Source of the DNA: Caulobacteraceae bacterium
GTDB taxonomy: Bacteria; Pseudomonadota; Alphaproteobacteria; Caulobacterales; Caulobacteraceae
NCBI GenBank assembly: GCA_947441065.1
Contig: CANESI010000003.1
Span: 62,001 to 126,000, forward strand
Direction: 5' to 3'
DNA length: 64,000 nucleotides
The notes under the pieces are model-generated. The model saw only the letters and a list, made by a program, of their open reading frames with translations. It was not told the DNA's origin and ran no database searches. How positions within the stretch are numbered: position 1 is the first letter of the stretch; every line of letters begins with the position of its first letter. Shown here piece after piece: positions 29,923-38,652 of this stretch. Both the position numbers and the translations under genes were made by a program.

Positions 29923-30071
29923 CGAGAGCGCTTGTCCTTCTGCCCGAAACGATCCTTCAGGCGCATGACTGAGGGATTCAGCCCCTCATTTTCTAGACTA
30001 TCTGCGAAATAGATAGGGCCAGTCCGTAGTCATCTGATTAAGACCGACGGATTAAATCCAACCTATCGGAC

Positions 30072-31160
30072 CTAGCGCGGCGAGGTTCGGGCGCGGCTGC
30101 GGGCCTGTTTCTTGCCCATGATGAAGCCGATGACCTTGGCCACAGCCTCATACTGTTCCTTGGGGATGGTCTCATCAATCTCGACCGTGGCGAAGAGCGC
30201 GCGAGCCAGTGGCGGGTCTTCGATGACCGGCACGCCAGCCTCTTCGGCAACCTCACGGATTTTCAAAGCCAGAAGGTCCATACCCTTGGCCACGCACATG
30301 GGGACGGCTGTTACGCCGGGCTCATAGCGCAGAGCGACGGCATAGTGGGTCGGGTTCATGACCACCACGGTCGCCTTGGCCACATCGGACATCATTCGAC
30401 GACGGGCGCGCTGCATCCGGATCTGGCGTAGGCGAGCCTTGATCTGCGGATCACCTTCGGACTGCTTGTTCTCGTCCTTGACCTCCTGCTTGCTCATCCG
30501 CATGCGTTTCATGAACCGCTGGCGCTGAATAAACCAATCGATCCCAGCCCCAAAGGTCAGCATGATCAGCACCGCATAGAGCAGCCCCTGCAGGATGTCC
30601 CAGGTTAAGGGAATGATGGCGGCCGGTGCCAGCTCTGCCAGTTGCGTCATCTGCATGGCGTGGGGCTCGAGAATCCACCAGGCGATGATCGCCAAGATGA
30701 TGACCTTCACGAACGACTTGACGAACTGGATCAGCGCATCCACCCCAAAGAGGCGTTTGAACCCTTCCAGCGGATTGAGTTTAGACAGGCCACCCTCAAA
30801 CATCTTGGACGGCGTGAACATAAAGCCGGTCTGGGCGATGGTTCCTGTGACCCCTGCGACCACTGTCACGGCAAAGATGATGCCCAAGACCGGTAGCATC
30901 GAGCCCACAGCCGTCTTCATAATGTTGATCGTGCCGTGACCGGTCAGATCCATCTGGTCAGGATGGGCCAAGAAGGGCAGCATGGAGGTGGCAATAGACT
31001 GCATCATCCACCCCCCCGCCCAAGCGATGGTCGCAGTTAAAGCGGCTAGGGTTGCAGCTTGGGGGATGTCCATCGATTTGACGACATCGCCCTTTTCCCG
31101 CGCCTGACCAAGTTTTCGGTCGGTGGGTTCTTCTGTTTGGGACTCTGGATCCTCCGCCAT
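30072..31160 (-). CDS. flhB: Flagellar export apparatus protein FlhB
   Basis: Export gate component that switches substrate specificity with FliK. Four membrane spans are followed by the cytoplasmic domain with the self-cleavage site NPTH (residues 269-272). 362 residues, with the charged N-terminus EEPTDRKLGQAREKGDV typical of FlhB. It is 12 bp downstream of fliR and last in the fliQ-fliR-flhB run; cckA follows in the same direction after 149 bp. Confidence 0.98.
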   Translation of the reverse strand: MAEDPESQTEEPTDRKLGQAREKGDVVKSMDIPQAATLAALTATIAWAGGWMMQSIATSMLPFLAHPDQMDLTGHGTINIMKTAVGSMLPVLGIIFAVTVVAGVTGTIAQTGFMFTPSKMFEGGLSKLNPLEGFKRLFGVDALIQFVKSFVKVIILAIIAWWILEPHAMQMTQLAELAPAAIIPLTWDILQGLLYAVLIMLTFGAGIDWFIQRQRFMKRMRMSKQEVKDENKQSEGDPQIKARLRQIRMQRARRRMMSDVAKATVVVMNPTHYAVALRYEPGVTAVPMCVAKGMDLLALKIREVAEEAGVPVIEDPPLARALFATVEIDETIPKEQYEAVAKVIGFIMGKKQARSRARTSPR

Positions 31161-31172
31161 GCTGCCGCGCGC

Positions 31173-31928
31173 CTAGAGAAACACGTGCAGGAAAGCTTCG
31201 TATCGCGAGATCCAAACAAGCCCGATCAAGCTGATGCTTAAGGCGAGCAAGGACAGACCGATCAACACGCTCAGGGGCGTGGCGACGAAGAAGATTTGGA
31301 ACTGTGGCATCACGCGGCCAATCAGGCCGGTGGCAATGTTGAACACCACTGAAAAGACGATCACAGGCGCAGAAAGCTGGACCCCCAAGGCAATGGATTG
31401 ACTGACCGTATTGATCGCCAGCTTTACAGCATCGCCCATCGGCACATCTCGGGTCGGCTCGAACAGGGTGTAGGAATGGACCATCGCCGTCAGGAACTGG
31501 TGATGCAGATTGGTCGCAAAGATCAGGGTCAGTCCCAACACACTCAAAAACGAAGTCACAGAGGTTCCTGGCTGGGCCTGCAGGGGATTGGCGGTCTGGG
31601 CAAAGGCCAAGGTGGTCTGGATCGAGATGATTTCCCCAGCGGTGGCCAAGGACGACATGAACAGACGCAGAATCGCGCCGAGCATGAGACCGACGATCAC
31701 CTCTTTCAGAATGTGTCCGGTCAGACCTCCGACCGTGGTCGATAGGGGCGGAAGGTGCGGCGCGGCAATCGGCGCCACGCAAATGGCCGTCACAAGAGCG
31801 AATGAAAGACGGATACGCGGCGAAATCGATGCTTCACCAAGCCCAGGCATCAGCATGATCATTGACGCAACGCGCGCAAAGACCAGACCGGCCACATAGA
31901 CCTGTTGGGCGGTGGCGTAGCTTTCCAA
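31173..31928 (-). CDS. fliR: Flagellar export apparatus protein FliR
   Basis: Integral membrane core of the flagellar type III export gate. About six hydrophobic segments, with the family-typical ARVASMIMLMPGLGE and ALVTAICVAP near the N-terminus. The start is TTG at 31928, 3 bp after the fliQ stop; the ribosome site is weak (CCGGGATG), so translation is probably coupled to fliQ. 251 residues. Confidence 0.95.
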   Translation of the reverse strand: MESYATAQQVYVAGLVFARVASMIMLMPGLGEASISPRIRLSFALVTAICVAPIAAPHLPPLSTTVGGLTGHILKEVIVGLMLGAILRLFMSSLATAGEIISIQTTLAFAQTANPLQAQPGTSVTSFLSVLGLTLIFATNLHHQFLTAMVHSYTLFEPTRDVPMGDAVKLAINTVSQSIALGVQLSAPVIVFSVVFNIATGLIGRVMPQFQIFFVATPLSVLIGLSLLALSISLIGLVWISRYEAFLHVFL

Positions 31929-31931
31929 GCG

Positions 31932-32195
31932 TTACATCCCGGCGATTCTGGCGGCGATCTTGCGCATGAAGTCACCCATCAACGCGCCCATGAACGGCAA
32001 GAACAGCAGCATGGCGACAAAGATCGCCAAGATTTTGGGGGCAAAGACGAGGGTTGCTTCTTGAATCTGGGTCAGGGCCTGAAACAGGCCGATGGCGATA
32101 CCGACCACCAGGCCGACAATCATGATTGGTGCCGACATGCCTATGGCCAGCCAGATGGCATCGCGTGCCACGTCGATCACTTCATTGCCGTTCAT
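31932..32195 (-). CDS. fliQ: Flagellar export apparatus protein FliQ
   Basis: Two-span export gate subunit. MNGNEVIDVARDAIWLAI begins the conserved protein, and the FQALTQIQEATLVFAPK loop lies between the spans. The ATG at 32195 (87 residues, normal family length) has AAAGG about 8 bases upstream; an in-frame ATG at 32216 adds seven unconserved residues. First gene of the fliQ-fliR-flhB run. Confidence 0.97.
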   Translation of the reverse strand: MNGNEVIDVARDAIWLAIGMSAPIMIVGLVVGIAIGLFQALTQIQEATLVFAPKILAIFVAMLLFLPFMGALMGDFMRKIAARIAGM

Positions 32196-32262
32196 AGAGG
32201 TGACCTTTCGACTCATTAAACCAAGCCTATCTTACCCCTAGTCAAGCTGGGGCCAAACGGGG

Positions 32263-32277
32263 TTAATAGACTCTCAA
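32263..32277 (-). promoter_or_regulatory. Candidate CtrA box upstream of fliQ
   Basis: Read toward fliQ this is TTGA-N7-TTAA, one base off the TTAA-N7-TTAA consensus, with a GANTC site (GAGTC) in the spacer. It lies 68 bp before the fliQ start. fliQ is a CtrA-controlled class II promoter in Caulobacter. Confidence 0.45.
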
Positions 32278-32307
32278 CATCGCGCCAAACCATTGTGCCT
32301 AAAGGCG

Positions 32308-32631
32308 TTAGATCGGCATCCGCATGATTTCTTGATAGGCAGAGATGACCTGGTCGCGAACGGCCATGACGGTTTCAAGGCTAGCCTCAGCCGAAGAGAT
32401 GGCGGTTACGACGTCGAGCAACTCTGCCTTGCCTTGAACCTGCGCCTTCATCTGGGTTTCGGCATAACGAGAGGTTTCCATCACCTCACTCATGGCGTTC
32501 TTGACCAGATCGCCAAACCCGCCGCCGCCGGCTAGGCCCGCCGCAGCATCGCCGCCCATACCGCCCAAGCCTTTTCCCGCTTGGGATTGAGCAGCCGCAT
32601 AGGCCTTTGCAGCAATTAGGGGAGCGACCAT
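32308..32631 (-). CDS. fliE: Hook-basal body complex protein FliE
   Basis: Small adaptor that joins the MS ring to the proximal rod. The Gly-rich N-terminal part is followed by the conserved C-terminal helix (about residues 62-107: [20 protein letters not shown] through YQEIMRMPI). AAGGA lies 7 bases upstream of the ATG. 107 residues; third gene after flgB and flgC. Confidence 0.96.
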   Translation of the reverse strand: MVAPLIAAKAYAAAQSQAGKGLGGMGGDAAAGLAGGGGFGDLVKNAMSEVMETSRYAETQMKAQVQGKAELLDVVTAISSAEASLETVMAVRDQVISAYQEIMRMPI

Positions 32632-32645
32632 CTATCTGTCCTTGT

Positions 32646-33077
32646 CTATTTGCGTAGCAGATCGAGCGTGCGTGACTGCATCGCCCGCGCCGTTTCGATC
32701 ACATTCAGATTGGCTTCGTAAGCGCGTTGGGCCTCACGCATATCCATGGCCTCAACCAAGGAGTCGACATTCGGCATTTTGACATAGCCCTTAGCGTCGG
32801 CTGAGGGATGACTGGGGTCATATTCGGACTTGAAATCTCTCTTGTCCGGCTCGACCTTGGACATCTGCACGCCTTGAATACCGTTAGACAGCCGCTGGGG
32901 CTGAAAGATCGGTATCTGGCGTTGATAGGGATCACCCCCCGGCGTCTTGGACGTGGAGTCCGCATTGGCCAGGTTCTCAGCGATGATCCGCATCCGCGCC
33001 TGCTGGGCACGCAAGGCAGAGGTCGCAACGGCCATTGCCGCGCCGGTCGAGGTCAAAGGAAATTTGGGATCTGCCAT
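32646..33077 (-). CDS. flgC: Flagellar proximal rod protein FlgC
   Basis: Rod subunit. RIIAENLANADSTSKTPGGD is the N-terminal rod signature, YVKMPNVDSLVEAMDMREA the central block and RAYEANLNVIETARAM the C-terminal helix. 143 residues. It lies 14 bp before fliE and about 20 bp after flgB, in one operon. Confidence 0.97.
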   Translation of the reverse strand: MADPKFPLTSTGAAMAVATSALRAQQARMRIIAENLANADSTSKTPGGDPYQRQIPIFQPQRLSNGIQGVQMSKVEPDKRDFKSEYDPSHPSADAKGYVKMPNVDSLVEAMDMREAQRAYEANLNVIETARAMQSRTLDLLRK

Positions 33078-33097
33078 AGCTTACGCTCTCCTACCCA

Positions 33098-33532
33098 TCA
33101 CCGTCCGGGGGCCCTAGAGGCCATCCGAAGAAGCCCAAGGGACTTTTGATAGAAGGTCACCGCGGCGTCATAGTTCATGCGCGCATCGGTCATCTTCATC
33201 ATCTGCTCTTCCAACACGACCTTGTTGCCATCGAGTCGGGTCTCAGAATCAGGGGCATTCTGAGGCTTACCTTGACCACCCGTGCTCGGAACCGTGCCTT
33301 GCATGTGACCCGCAGCGGTTCGGGCCGGTCCAACGGCGGCATTCGCCCCCGTCAACTGAAGACGACCCGCTGTCGAACTTTTATCTGGAATTACAAAGGG
33401 TTTCAGATCTTTTCCGACAAATCCCGGCGAATTTACGTTCGCGACATTTTGCGAAATCAAAGTCTGACGCTGGGACAGATATCCCAAGCGGCTCTTTAAT
33501 GTCGAAAATAAGGGAATTGCGTTGATGTCCAT
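33098..33532 (-). CDS. flgB: Flagellar proximal rod protein FlgB
   Basis: Rod subunit with the signature LISQNVANVNSPGFVGKD near residue 30 and the C-terminal helix around MKMTDARMNYDAAVTFYQKS. I take the ATG at 33532 (144 residues); a TTG two codons earlier is also open. Neither has a clear ribosome site. The CtrA-type box ends only 24 bp upstream, so the leader must be short or the promoter lies across the box. Confidence 0.95.
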   Translation of the reverse strand: MDINAIPLFSTLKSRLGYLSQRQTLISQNVANVNSPGFVGKDLKPFVIPDKSSTAGRLQLTGANAAVGPARTAAGHMQGTVPSTGGQGKPQNAPDSETRLDGNKVVLEEQMMKMTDARMNYDAAVTFYQKSLGLLRMASRAPGR

Positions 33533-33555
33533 TGGCAAAAGATGAACGAACAGGG

Positions 33556-33570
33556 TTAATCAGGCGTTAA
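33556..33570. promoter_or_regulatory. CtrA box between flgB and fliO
   Basis: Exact TTAA-TCAGGCG-TTAA in the 87-bp spacer between the divergent flgB (minus) and fliO (plus) genes. One box could serve both class II operons. Confidence 0.8.
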
Positions 33571-33619
33571 TCAGCTTGGTTCAAATCCTAGCCCCTAGGC
33601 CATTCGTGGCCGATTCATC

Positions 33620-33949
33620 ATGTCGGATCAGGTCAAGTCCATGGTTGAGTTCATCCGTATGCTGCTAGCCCTCGGGGTGACGCTGGCCCTGCTGGGCCTC
33701 GTGGCCGTCGGCATGCGCCGGTTTGGTCCCGACGCCTTGGCTCGGCTGCAATCCATCAAATCCGCGCCAAAGCGGTTGGCGGTGATCGAGAGCCTGATGC
33801 TTGATCCCACACGTCGCCTTGTCCTGATCCGTGTCGATCAAGAAGAAAAGCTCCTGCTGCTTGGCGACGGCAAGATCTTGATAGAGCATCCGACAGGACC
33901 TGCCCCCCTGCCCCCTTCCACGCCTGACCATACGGAGCCTGCGGCCTGA
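33620..33949 (+). CDS. fliO: Flagellar biosynthetic protein FliO
   Basis: Small bitopic protein that helps assemble the FliP ring. One membrane span near the N-terminus (about residues 14-30: MLLALGVTLALLGLVAVGM) is followed by a soluble domain with RRLVLIRVDQEEKLLLLG, the recurring FliO pattern, and a Pro-rich tail. FliO is weakly conserved, so the assignment also uses its one-base overlap with fliP. The ATG at 33620 lacks a clear ribosome site; the ATG at 33641 is an alternative. Confidence 0.88.
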   Translation: MSDQVKSMVEFIRMLLALGVTLALLGLVAVGMRRFGPDALARLQSIKSAPKRLAVIESLMLDPTRRLVLIRVDQEEKLLLLGDGKILIEHPTGPAPLPPSTPDHTEPAA

Positions 33950-34731
33950 TGCGTCCCGATAACAGCTTCAGCCTTCAGCGCATTGGCCTCCTTGCGCTCC
34001 TCACCACCCTCGCCTCGATGGCTGCGCCCGCTATCGCCGCCGCTCAGGCCTTGAACATCAATCTCGGCAGTGGCGCAGGCCTGACCGAGCGCGTGGTGCA
34101 GTTGATCGGTCTTATGACCATCCTGTCGTTGGCCCCCTCCATCGTGATCATGACGACGGCCTTTGTTCGGATCGTGGTGGTGCTGTCGCTCCTGCGCACG
34201 GCGATTGGCCTGCAGCAGAGCCCGCCCAATGCGGTGATTGTCAGCTTGGCGCTGTTTCTAACCGCCATTGTTATGGCCCCCACCTTCGAGGCCTCCTATG
34301 AGGCTGGCATCAAACCGTTGATGGACCAGCAGATGTCCCTGCCCGACGCCTTTGATGCCTCAGCGGCCCCGGTTAAGACCTTCATGCTCGGTCAGGTCGA
34401 CGATAAGGATCTTGGCCTATTTATCCGCCTGTCCAAGATCGATAGGCCAGAGACGCGGGCCGATACGCCCCTGCATGTCCTGACGCCTGCCTTCATGATC
34501 AGCGAATTGAAGCGTGCCTTCGAGATCGGCTTCTTGCTGTTCATTCCGTTCTTGGTCATCGATCTGGTGGTGGCCAGCATCTTGATGAGTATGGGCATGA
34601 TGATGTTGCCGCCAGCGGTCGTATCGCTGCCGTTCAAACTGATCTTCTTCGTGCTGGTTGACGGATGGGGACTGGTCTGCGGCTCCCTCGTGGAGAGCTT
34701 CAATCAGGGACGAATACCGCCTCCGGGCTAA
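33949..34731 (+). CDS. fliP: Flagellar export apparatus protein FliP
   Basis: Core of the flagellar export channel. A cleavable signal peptide (about residues 1-32) precedes the mature chain, as usual for FliP. SPPNAVIVSLALFLTAIVM and FLVIDLVVASILMSMGMMM are the family signatures, and the C-terminal LVDGWGLVCGSLVESF is conserved. 260 residues. Overlaps fliO by one base. Confidence 0.98.
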   Translation: MRPDNSFSLQRIGLLALLTTLASMAAPAIAAAQALNINLGSGAGLTERVVQLIGLMTILSLAPSIVIMTTAFVRIVVVLSLLRTAIGLQQSPPNAVIVSLALFLTAIVMAPTFEASYEAGIKPLMDQQMSLPDAFDASAAPVKTFMLGQVDDKDLGLFIRLSKIDRPETRADTPLHVLTPAFMISELKRAFEIGFLLFIPFLVIDLVVASILMSMGMMMLPPAVVSLPFKLIFFVLVDGWGLVCGSLVESFNQGRIPPPG

Positions 34732-34745
34732 TCCAAGCCGGTCTA

Positions 34746-37706
34746 TTACGCCGCCGGGCGAGCCGGTGCCGCCGCTCTCGCATTTCTCGACGTTAAGGGC
34801 GGCGCTCGATCCCGGAACCGCTGCTTCATCTTATCGACCCAACCGGCAAAGATTTCATTGTCTGAGACCTTCTGAGCGAAGTCAGCCGCCGTGGTGTCGC
34901 CATCGAGGCCGACCAGAGCGACCCTCAGGGCATCGGCCTGCTTGGACCCATTCACAAAGGGCGTGAAGCGCTGGTTCAATCGCGCCAGAGACGCATCGTC
35001 TCCGGCCAAGCTATAGCCGATCGCCGCACGCAACAGCCGTGTTTCATCCTCATCACTCAAAGGCGTCGTCGTCGCCTTCCAACGTTCCCCAAGGCTTCGT
35101 TCAAAGACCGGTCCAACCTGCGGCCAAGCCCGCTGGCGCCAAGCGACATCGCCCCTCACCTCGCTGGCATCTGCACTCCTGTCATTCTCTAGAATTTCGA
35201 GTGCCTGATCCATTCGACCGACGGCGACCAAAGCCTTGGCCTCGATAATCCGCCGTTCTGCGTTTAACGAGGTCGGCAAGACGGTCGTGCGTGAGCTGTT
35301 GATCGCTGCAAGGGCCTGCTCAGGCTTGCGGTTCATCAGATTGATCAGGGCCAGATCGGTGGCGACAACCGCACGCGGCACACCGTCTAAACGTTCATCG
35401 GCTTGGTATTTCAATAGCTCAGCGGCCTGATCCAACAGATCAACATCGACCAAACGCCTTGCTAGGCGACGGACCATCAGGTCGCCATCGGCGCCCATTG
35501 GGGTCAATTCCTTGAAGTCGTAGAACAGGGCGAGGGCCTGAATGGGCTCCAAGCCATCGGCATCACCATCGAGGAACAGAGCCTTAAAGGCATCGCTCAA
35601 CTGGCTCTGAATGGCCTGAGAATCTGGCATATCGGGCTGACGGTTGCCCGCAGAGCGCAGCACGTCTAGCGCCTCTCTGTACCGGCCCAAGCTGATATAG
35701 AGTTCACCCAGCGTGCGAATGGTTTTCAACTCATTGGCATCGCCGCGCCAGCGGTACCGAAGGCCGTCATAGATACCCGCAGCGGTCGGCGGCGTGATCA
35801 TGCCGCGGTCGAGCTTGATCCGCGTGGCATTGAGCAGAGCGGGGGAGTTGACCTCTTGGGTCCGTGCGCGCGAAAGGGCGTCGAACATGCGCATCGCTCG
35901 GGGTGCATCGCCCGCAGCCTCGAAAATCTGGGCCTGCACGAGTAAGGTCTTCAAGGTCTCGACAATATCGACGCCGGAAATCTGAGCGCCGCGCAACAGG
36001 GTCCGTGCGCCATCAACATCACCCGTCGCCAACGTCGCCTCGGCATTGGCCCTAGCAAACCGCGCCTGCCAGGTCGGCGAGAACATCCTGAGAGCCGGCA
36101 TGCCTTGCTGAAACTGATCACGGGCTTCGGGCCATTGGCCTTGCTTATAGGCAATATATCCCCGCCAGAGCGCACTGGACGGGTCGCCTTGCAAAACGGG
36201 CGACGCAAGATCGGTTGCGGCTTCTTTATAACGCCCCGCCATGACCTTCGCCGCACCACGAAGCCCCCGAAATTCCGCATTGCCCATCATGGTCTGGTTG
36301 ACCTTGGCCACCAGATTGAGCATCCCGATGCCCTCAAAGGACAGTTCCGAGCCGATCAGAAAACGGGCCAACGCCATCCGGGCCGTGACGTCGCCATCCT
36401 TGTTTTTGGTGGCCTCATCTGTCGCAGCCTCCATCAAGGCATGGTAGCGACCCAAAAATCCACCCGACCCGGTCTCAGACCAGCTCTTGAAATCGACCAA
36501 TGCTGGCATGGCCGCCGGTTGCGGCGCACCGGACTTCGCGGCGATTTGCTTGACCGCCGCCTTACCAGAGAGGGCGAGGCCCTTTGGCCTGCCGATCCGG
36601 ACAATATCGCCTGTGACAAAGACTTCGAGGTCATCGACATAGGGCTCAATGGCGAGGCCCTGCGACGAGCGCAAGAAGGCCGCCTCGACATAGTCCCGCC
36701 GCGACGGCAGGCCCTTTGCTGGGGCCAAGGCCGTGACCACGCCGATCCGGTCCCCAACCACAGGATCATTGATCCAAGCGATATGGGTTGCACCCGCAAC
36801 TGCCGCTGTGAGACTGGGCGGCACACCCCGCTCGTCCCGCCCGACCTTGATCAAGGTTGAGGCCGCCGTTGATGAGGGACCGATACCGATGGCCCAGACA
36901 GGCCCCTCAGCGCTGGCATTGACTGCCGTAGCCTGAGGCACAACCAGCCTTAGGGCCGTATAGTCATCGCCCTGAACCGCCCGAAGATCGCGAACCTGTG
37001 GCAAGGATTTGGCGACCTTGGACAGATCCAGTTGCGCCTTGCCATCAAAGACAATCCAGAGCGCGTCGCCGCGACGGAATATGGCAGCCCCCAATGGAGC
37101 CTTCCAGGGGAACCGCAGTACAGACTGTCCGCTCTCGACCTTCCCAGAGACCGGTACGATGCCATTGTCTGGTCGGGGATCCGGCCGGTTCTCTCCAGCG
37201 CCATCTGCGCTTACCTCCGAAACCGGATCAAGCTGCGCCGCCTCGGTCGCTGCCGCCTTCGCCTCGGGGTCCTTGCGCTTAAAAATATTGATATAGCTGC
37301 CGCCGTCAGCCTGACCGGAGATGAAATCAGCGTCGTCGGTCAGTTCAATCCTGACCTCCAAACCGGTACCGACCGCCTTGGCTTCAGCGGTCTTGATATA
37401 GGGCGGTGGGCTGACCCTCAGACGCGAAATGTCCGGCTTGGCGTTGCGATTGAACCGAACAAGGATGGCTTGTCCGTCCCGACTGATGGTCGCCCGTGTC
37501 GGAACCGACCATCGAAACTCAACCCTTGAAAAGGCTTCGCTCTTGGCGACGCGGACATCAAGGGGACCCACCGTCTCAGAGGCGGCCGGTGCCGTCGGCG
37601 GCCTACGGACCTGCGCCACGCTCGAAGGCGAGATGGCAACCGCCAGCATAGAAGCCAGCGCGACGCTGGCCTTCAATCTGCTTCGGCGGTGAGACCTCAG
37701 GACCAT
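34746..37706 (-). CDS. Exported TPR-repeat protein of the fliL-fliM operon, function unknown
   Basis: A 986-residue secreted or periplasmic protein with a basic signal peptide (about residues 1-32). The N-terminal third has beta-rich AMIN-like stretches (VEFRWSVPTRATISRDGQ, then a second similar one near SVLRFPWKAPLGAAIFRRGD). The second half (about 450-900) is all-helical with many Ala-rich TPR-like repeats (LYISLGRYREALDVLRSAGN, AKALVAVGRMDQALEILEND). It is last in a minus-strand run after the MotE-like gene, 10 bp downstream, and ends convergent to fliP. The operon suggests a flagellar or motility role, perhaps in a periplasmic scaffold; no specific function can be assigned. Confidence 0.75.
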   Translation of the reverse strand: MVLRSHRRSRLKASVALASMLAVAISPSSVAQVRRPPTAPAASETVGPLDVRVAKSEAFSRVEFRWSVPTRATISRDGQAILVRFNRNAKPDISRLRVSPPPYIKTAEAKAVGTGLEVRIELTDDADFISGQADGGSYINIFKRKDPEAKAAATEAAQLDPVSEVSADGAGENRPDPRPDNGIVPVSGKVESGQSVLRFPWKAPLGAAIFRRGDALWIVFDGKAQLDLSKVAKSLPQVRDLRAVQGDDYTALRLVVPQATAVNASAEGPVWAIGIGPSSTAASTLIKVGRDERGVPPSLTAAVAGATHIAWINDPVVGDRIGVVTALAPAKGLPSRRDYVEAAFLRSSQGLAIEPYVDDLEVFVTGDIVRIGRPKGLALSGKAAVKQIAAKSGAPQPAAMPALVDFKSWSETGSGGFLGRYHALMEAATDEATKNKDGDVTARMALARFLIGSELSFEGIGMLNLVAKVNQTMMGNAEFRGLRGAAKVMAGRYKEAATDLASPVLQGDPSSALWRGYIAYKQGQWPEARDQFQQGMPALRMFSPTWQARFARANAEATLATGDVDGARTLLRGAQISGVDIVETLKTLLVQAQIFEAAGDAPRAMRMFDALSRARTQEVNSPALLNATRIKLDRGMITPPTAAGIYDGLRYRWRGDANELKTIRTLGELYISLGRYREALDVLRSAGNRQPDMPDSQAIQSQLSDAFKALFLDGDADGLEPIQALALFYDFKELTPMGADGDLMVRRLARRLVDVDLLDQAAELLKYQADERLDGVPRAVVATDLALINLMNRKPEQALAAINSSRTTVLPTSLNAERRIIEAKALVAVGRMDQALEILENDRSADASEVRGDVAWRQRAWPQVGPVFERSLGERWKATTTPLSDEDETRLLRAAIGYSLAGDDASLARLNQRFTPFVNGSKQADALRVALVGLDGDTTAADFAQKVSDNEIFAGWVDKMKQRFRDRAPPLTSRNARAAAPARPAA

Positions 37707-37716
37707 CGGTTACGCT

Positions 37717-38652
37717 CTAGCCCGCGTTGCGCGGCGCGGCCCTTGCCGGAGCAGCCGCGGCAGGCCTGGCCGGGGTCGCGGAGGGAGATGTGGATACGGC
37801 AGCGCGAGCATCAGCCACCGAACGAGCGGCAGCAAGTCGGTTCGCGAGCCGCTCGGTCAGGGCCTTCGCGTCCGGTGCCGACATTTGCGCCAAAATGGCC
37901 GAGAGCGACTTTTCCTTCATCTTCAAGGCGATGGGAATACGAACACTGTCGTCCAACAGGCTAAAGCGAGCGGCGGCATCCTTGGGCTTCATGGCCTCAT
38001 AGACGCGGATCAAGCGATCATTTTCCGCCTGCTGCTGTGAATCGGCCTGTCCAAGCAGCGACTGAACCTGTCCCTTTAAACCATTTAGTGACTTAATCTT
38101 TCCATCGAGCTTTGCTTCCGCGGCGGCTAAGAGTTGGAGTTGGACATCAATATCCTTCTCGCGCTGGTCCAACTGCCCCCTGCGTGTCCCTAGGCTCTGC
38201 AAAACGCGCAGTTCGGCGGGCGACATACCGGCCTCTTTGGCCAGTTCCGCCGCCGTCGGTGCGCAGATTGCCGCTGACTTGGCGACAGATTTGGTGGCTG
38301 GAGCCGCCAAGGCACCGGACTTGCTCGCGGCCAATATGGAGCCTGAATAGGGACTGTTGGTGCTATTGGCGGCCATTTGCATTTCGCCAGCTTCGGCCGG
38401 GGTCGTGGCCGCTTGCGCAAGTTTTGCAGCATCCATGGGAACCGCTGGCTTTTCACCGGGCTTGGCGGTCGCGGCACCCGTTGCAGGCGCGCCCTTAGCC
38501 GCATCTGGTTTGGGGGCTGTCACGCCCTGAGCAAAGGCCTTTGCGCCTGACATCAACTGCGGCAGATCCCGCACACCCGATAGGGCGTTGATCGCCAGCA
38601 CACCACCGATGGTCACAGCAATAATGGGTAGGATACGAGGGACGGGCCTCAT
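37717..38652 (-). CDS. MotE-like (MgtE N-domain type) flagellar operon protein
   Basis: 311 residues. One N-terminal hydrophobic anchor or signal (about 9-30), a long Ala/Pro/Thr-rich linker, a coiled coil (about 165-220, QREKDIDVQLQLLAAAEAKL) and an MgtE-N/MotE-like module (about 220-275: VYEAMKPKDAAARFSLLDDS, ILAQMSAPDAKALTERLANR). MotE of rhizobia is a periplasmic chaperone for the motor protein MotC. Here the gene overlaps the DUF6468 gene by 4 bp and follows fliM. Family placement is fairly good; the partner is unknown. Confidence 0.8.
   Translation of the reverse strand: MRPVPRILPIIAVTIGGVLAINALSGVRDLPQLMSGAKAFAQGVTAPKPDAAKGAPATGAATAKPGEKPAVPMDAAKLAQAATTPAEAGEMQMAANSTNSPYSGSILAASKSGALAAPATKSVAKSAAICAPTAAELAKEAGMSPAELRVLQSLGTRRGQLDQREKDIDVQLQLLAAAEAKLDGKIKSLNGLKGQVQSLLGQADSQQQAENDRLIRVYEAMKPKDAAARFSLLDDSVRIPIALKMKEKSLSAILAQMSAPDAKALTERLANRLAAARSVADARAAVSTSPSATPARPAAAAPARAAPRNAG

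Noticed and set aside
29923-30071. CtrA box upstream of cckA
   Set aside because: TTAA units near 30026 and 30051 are not at 7-bp spacing.
36105-36860. 251-residue plus-strand frame opposite the TPR protein gene
   Set aside because: Composition is a mirror of the real coding strand; no domain and no promoter context.
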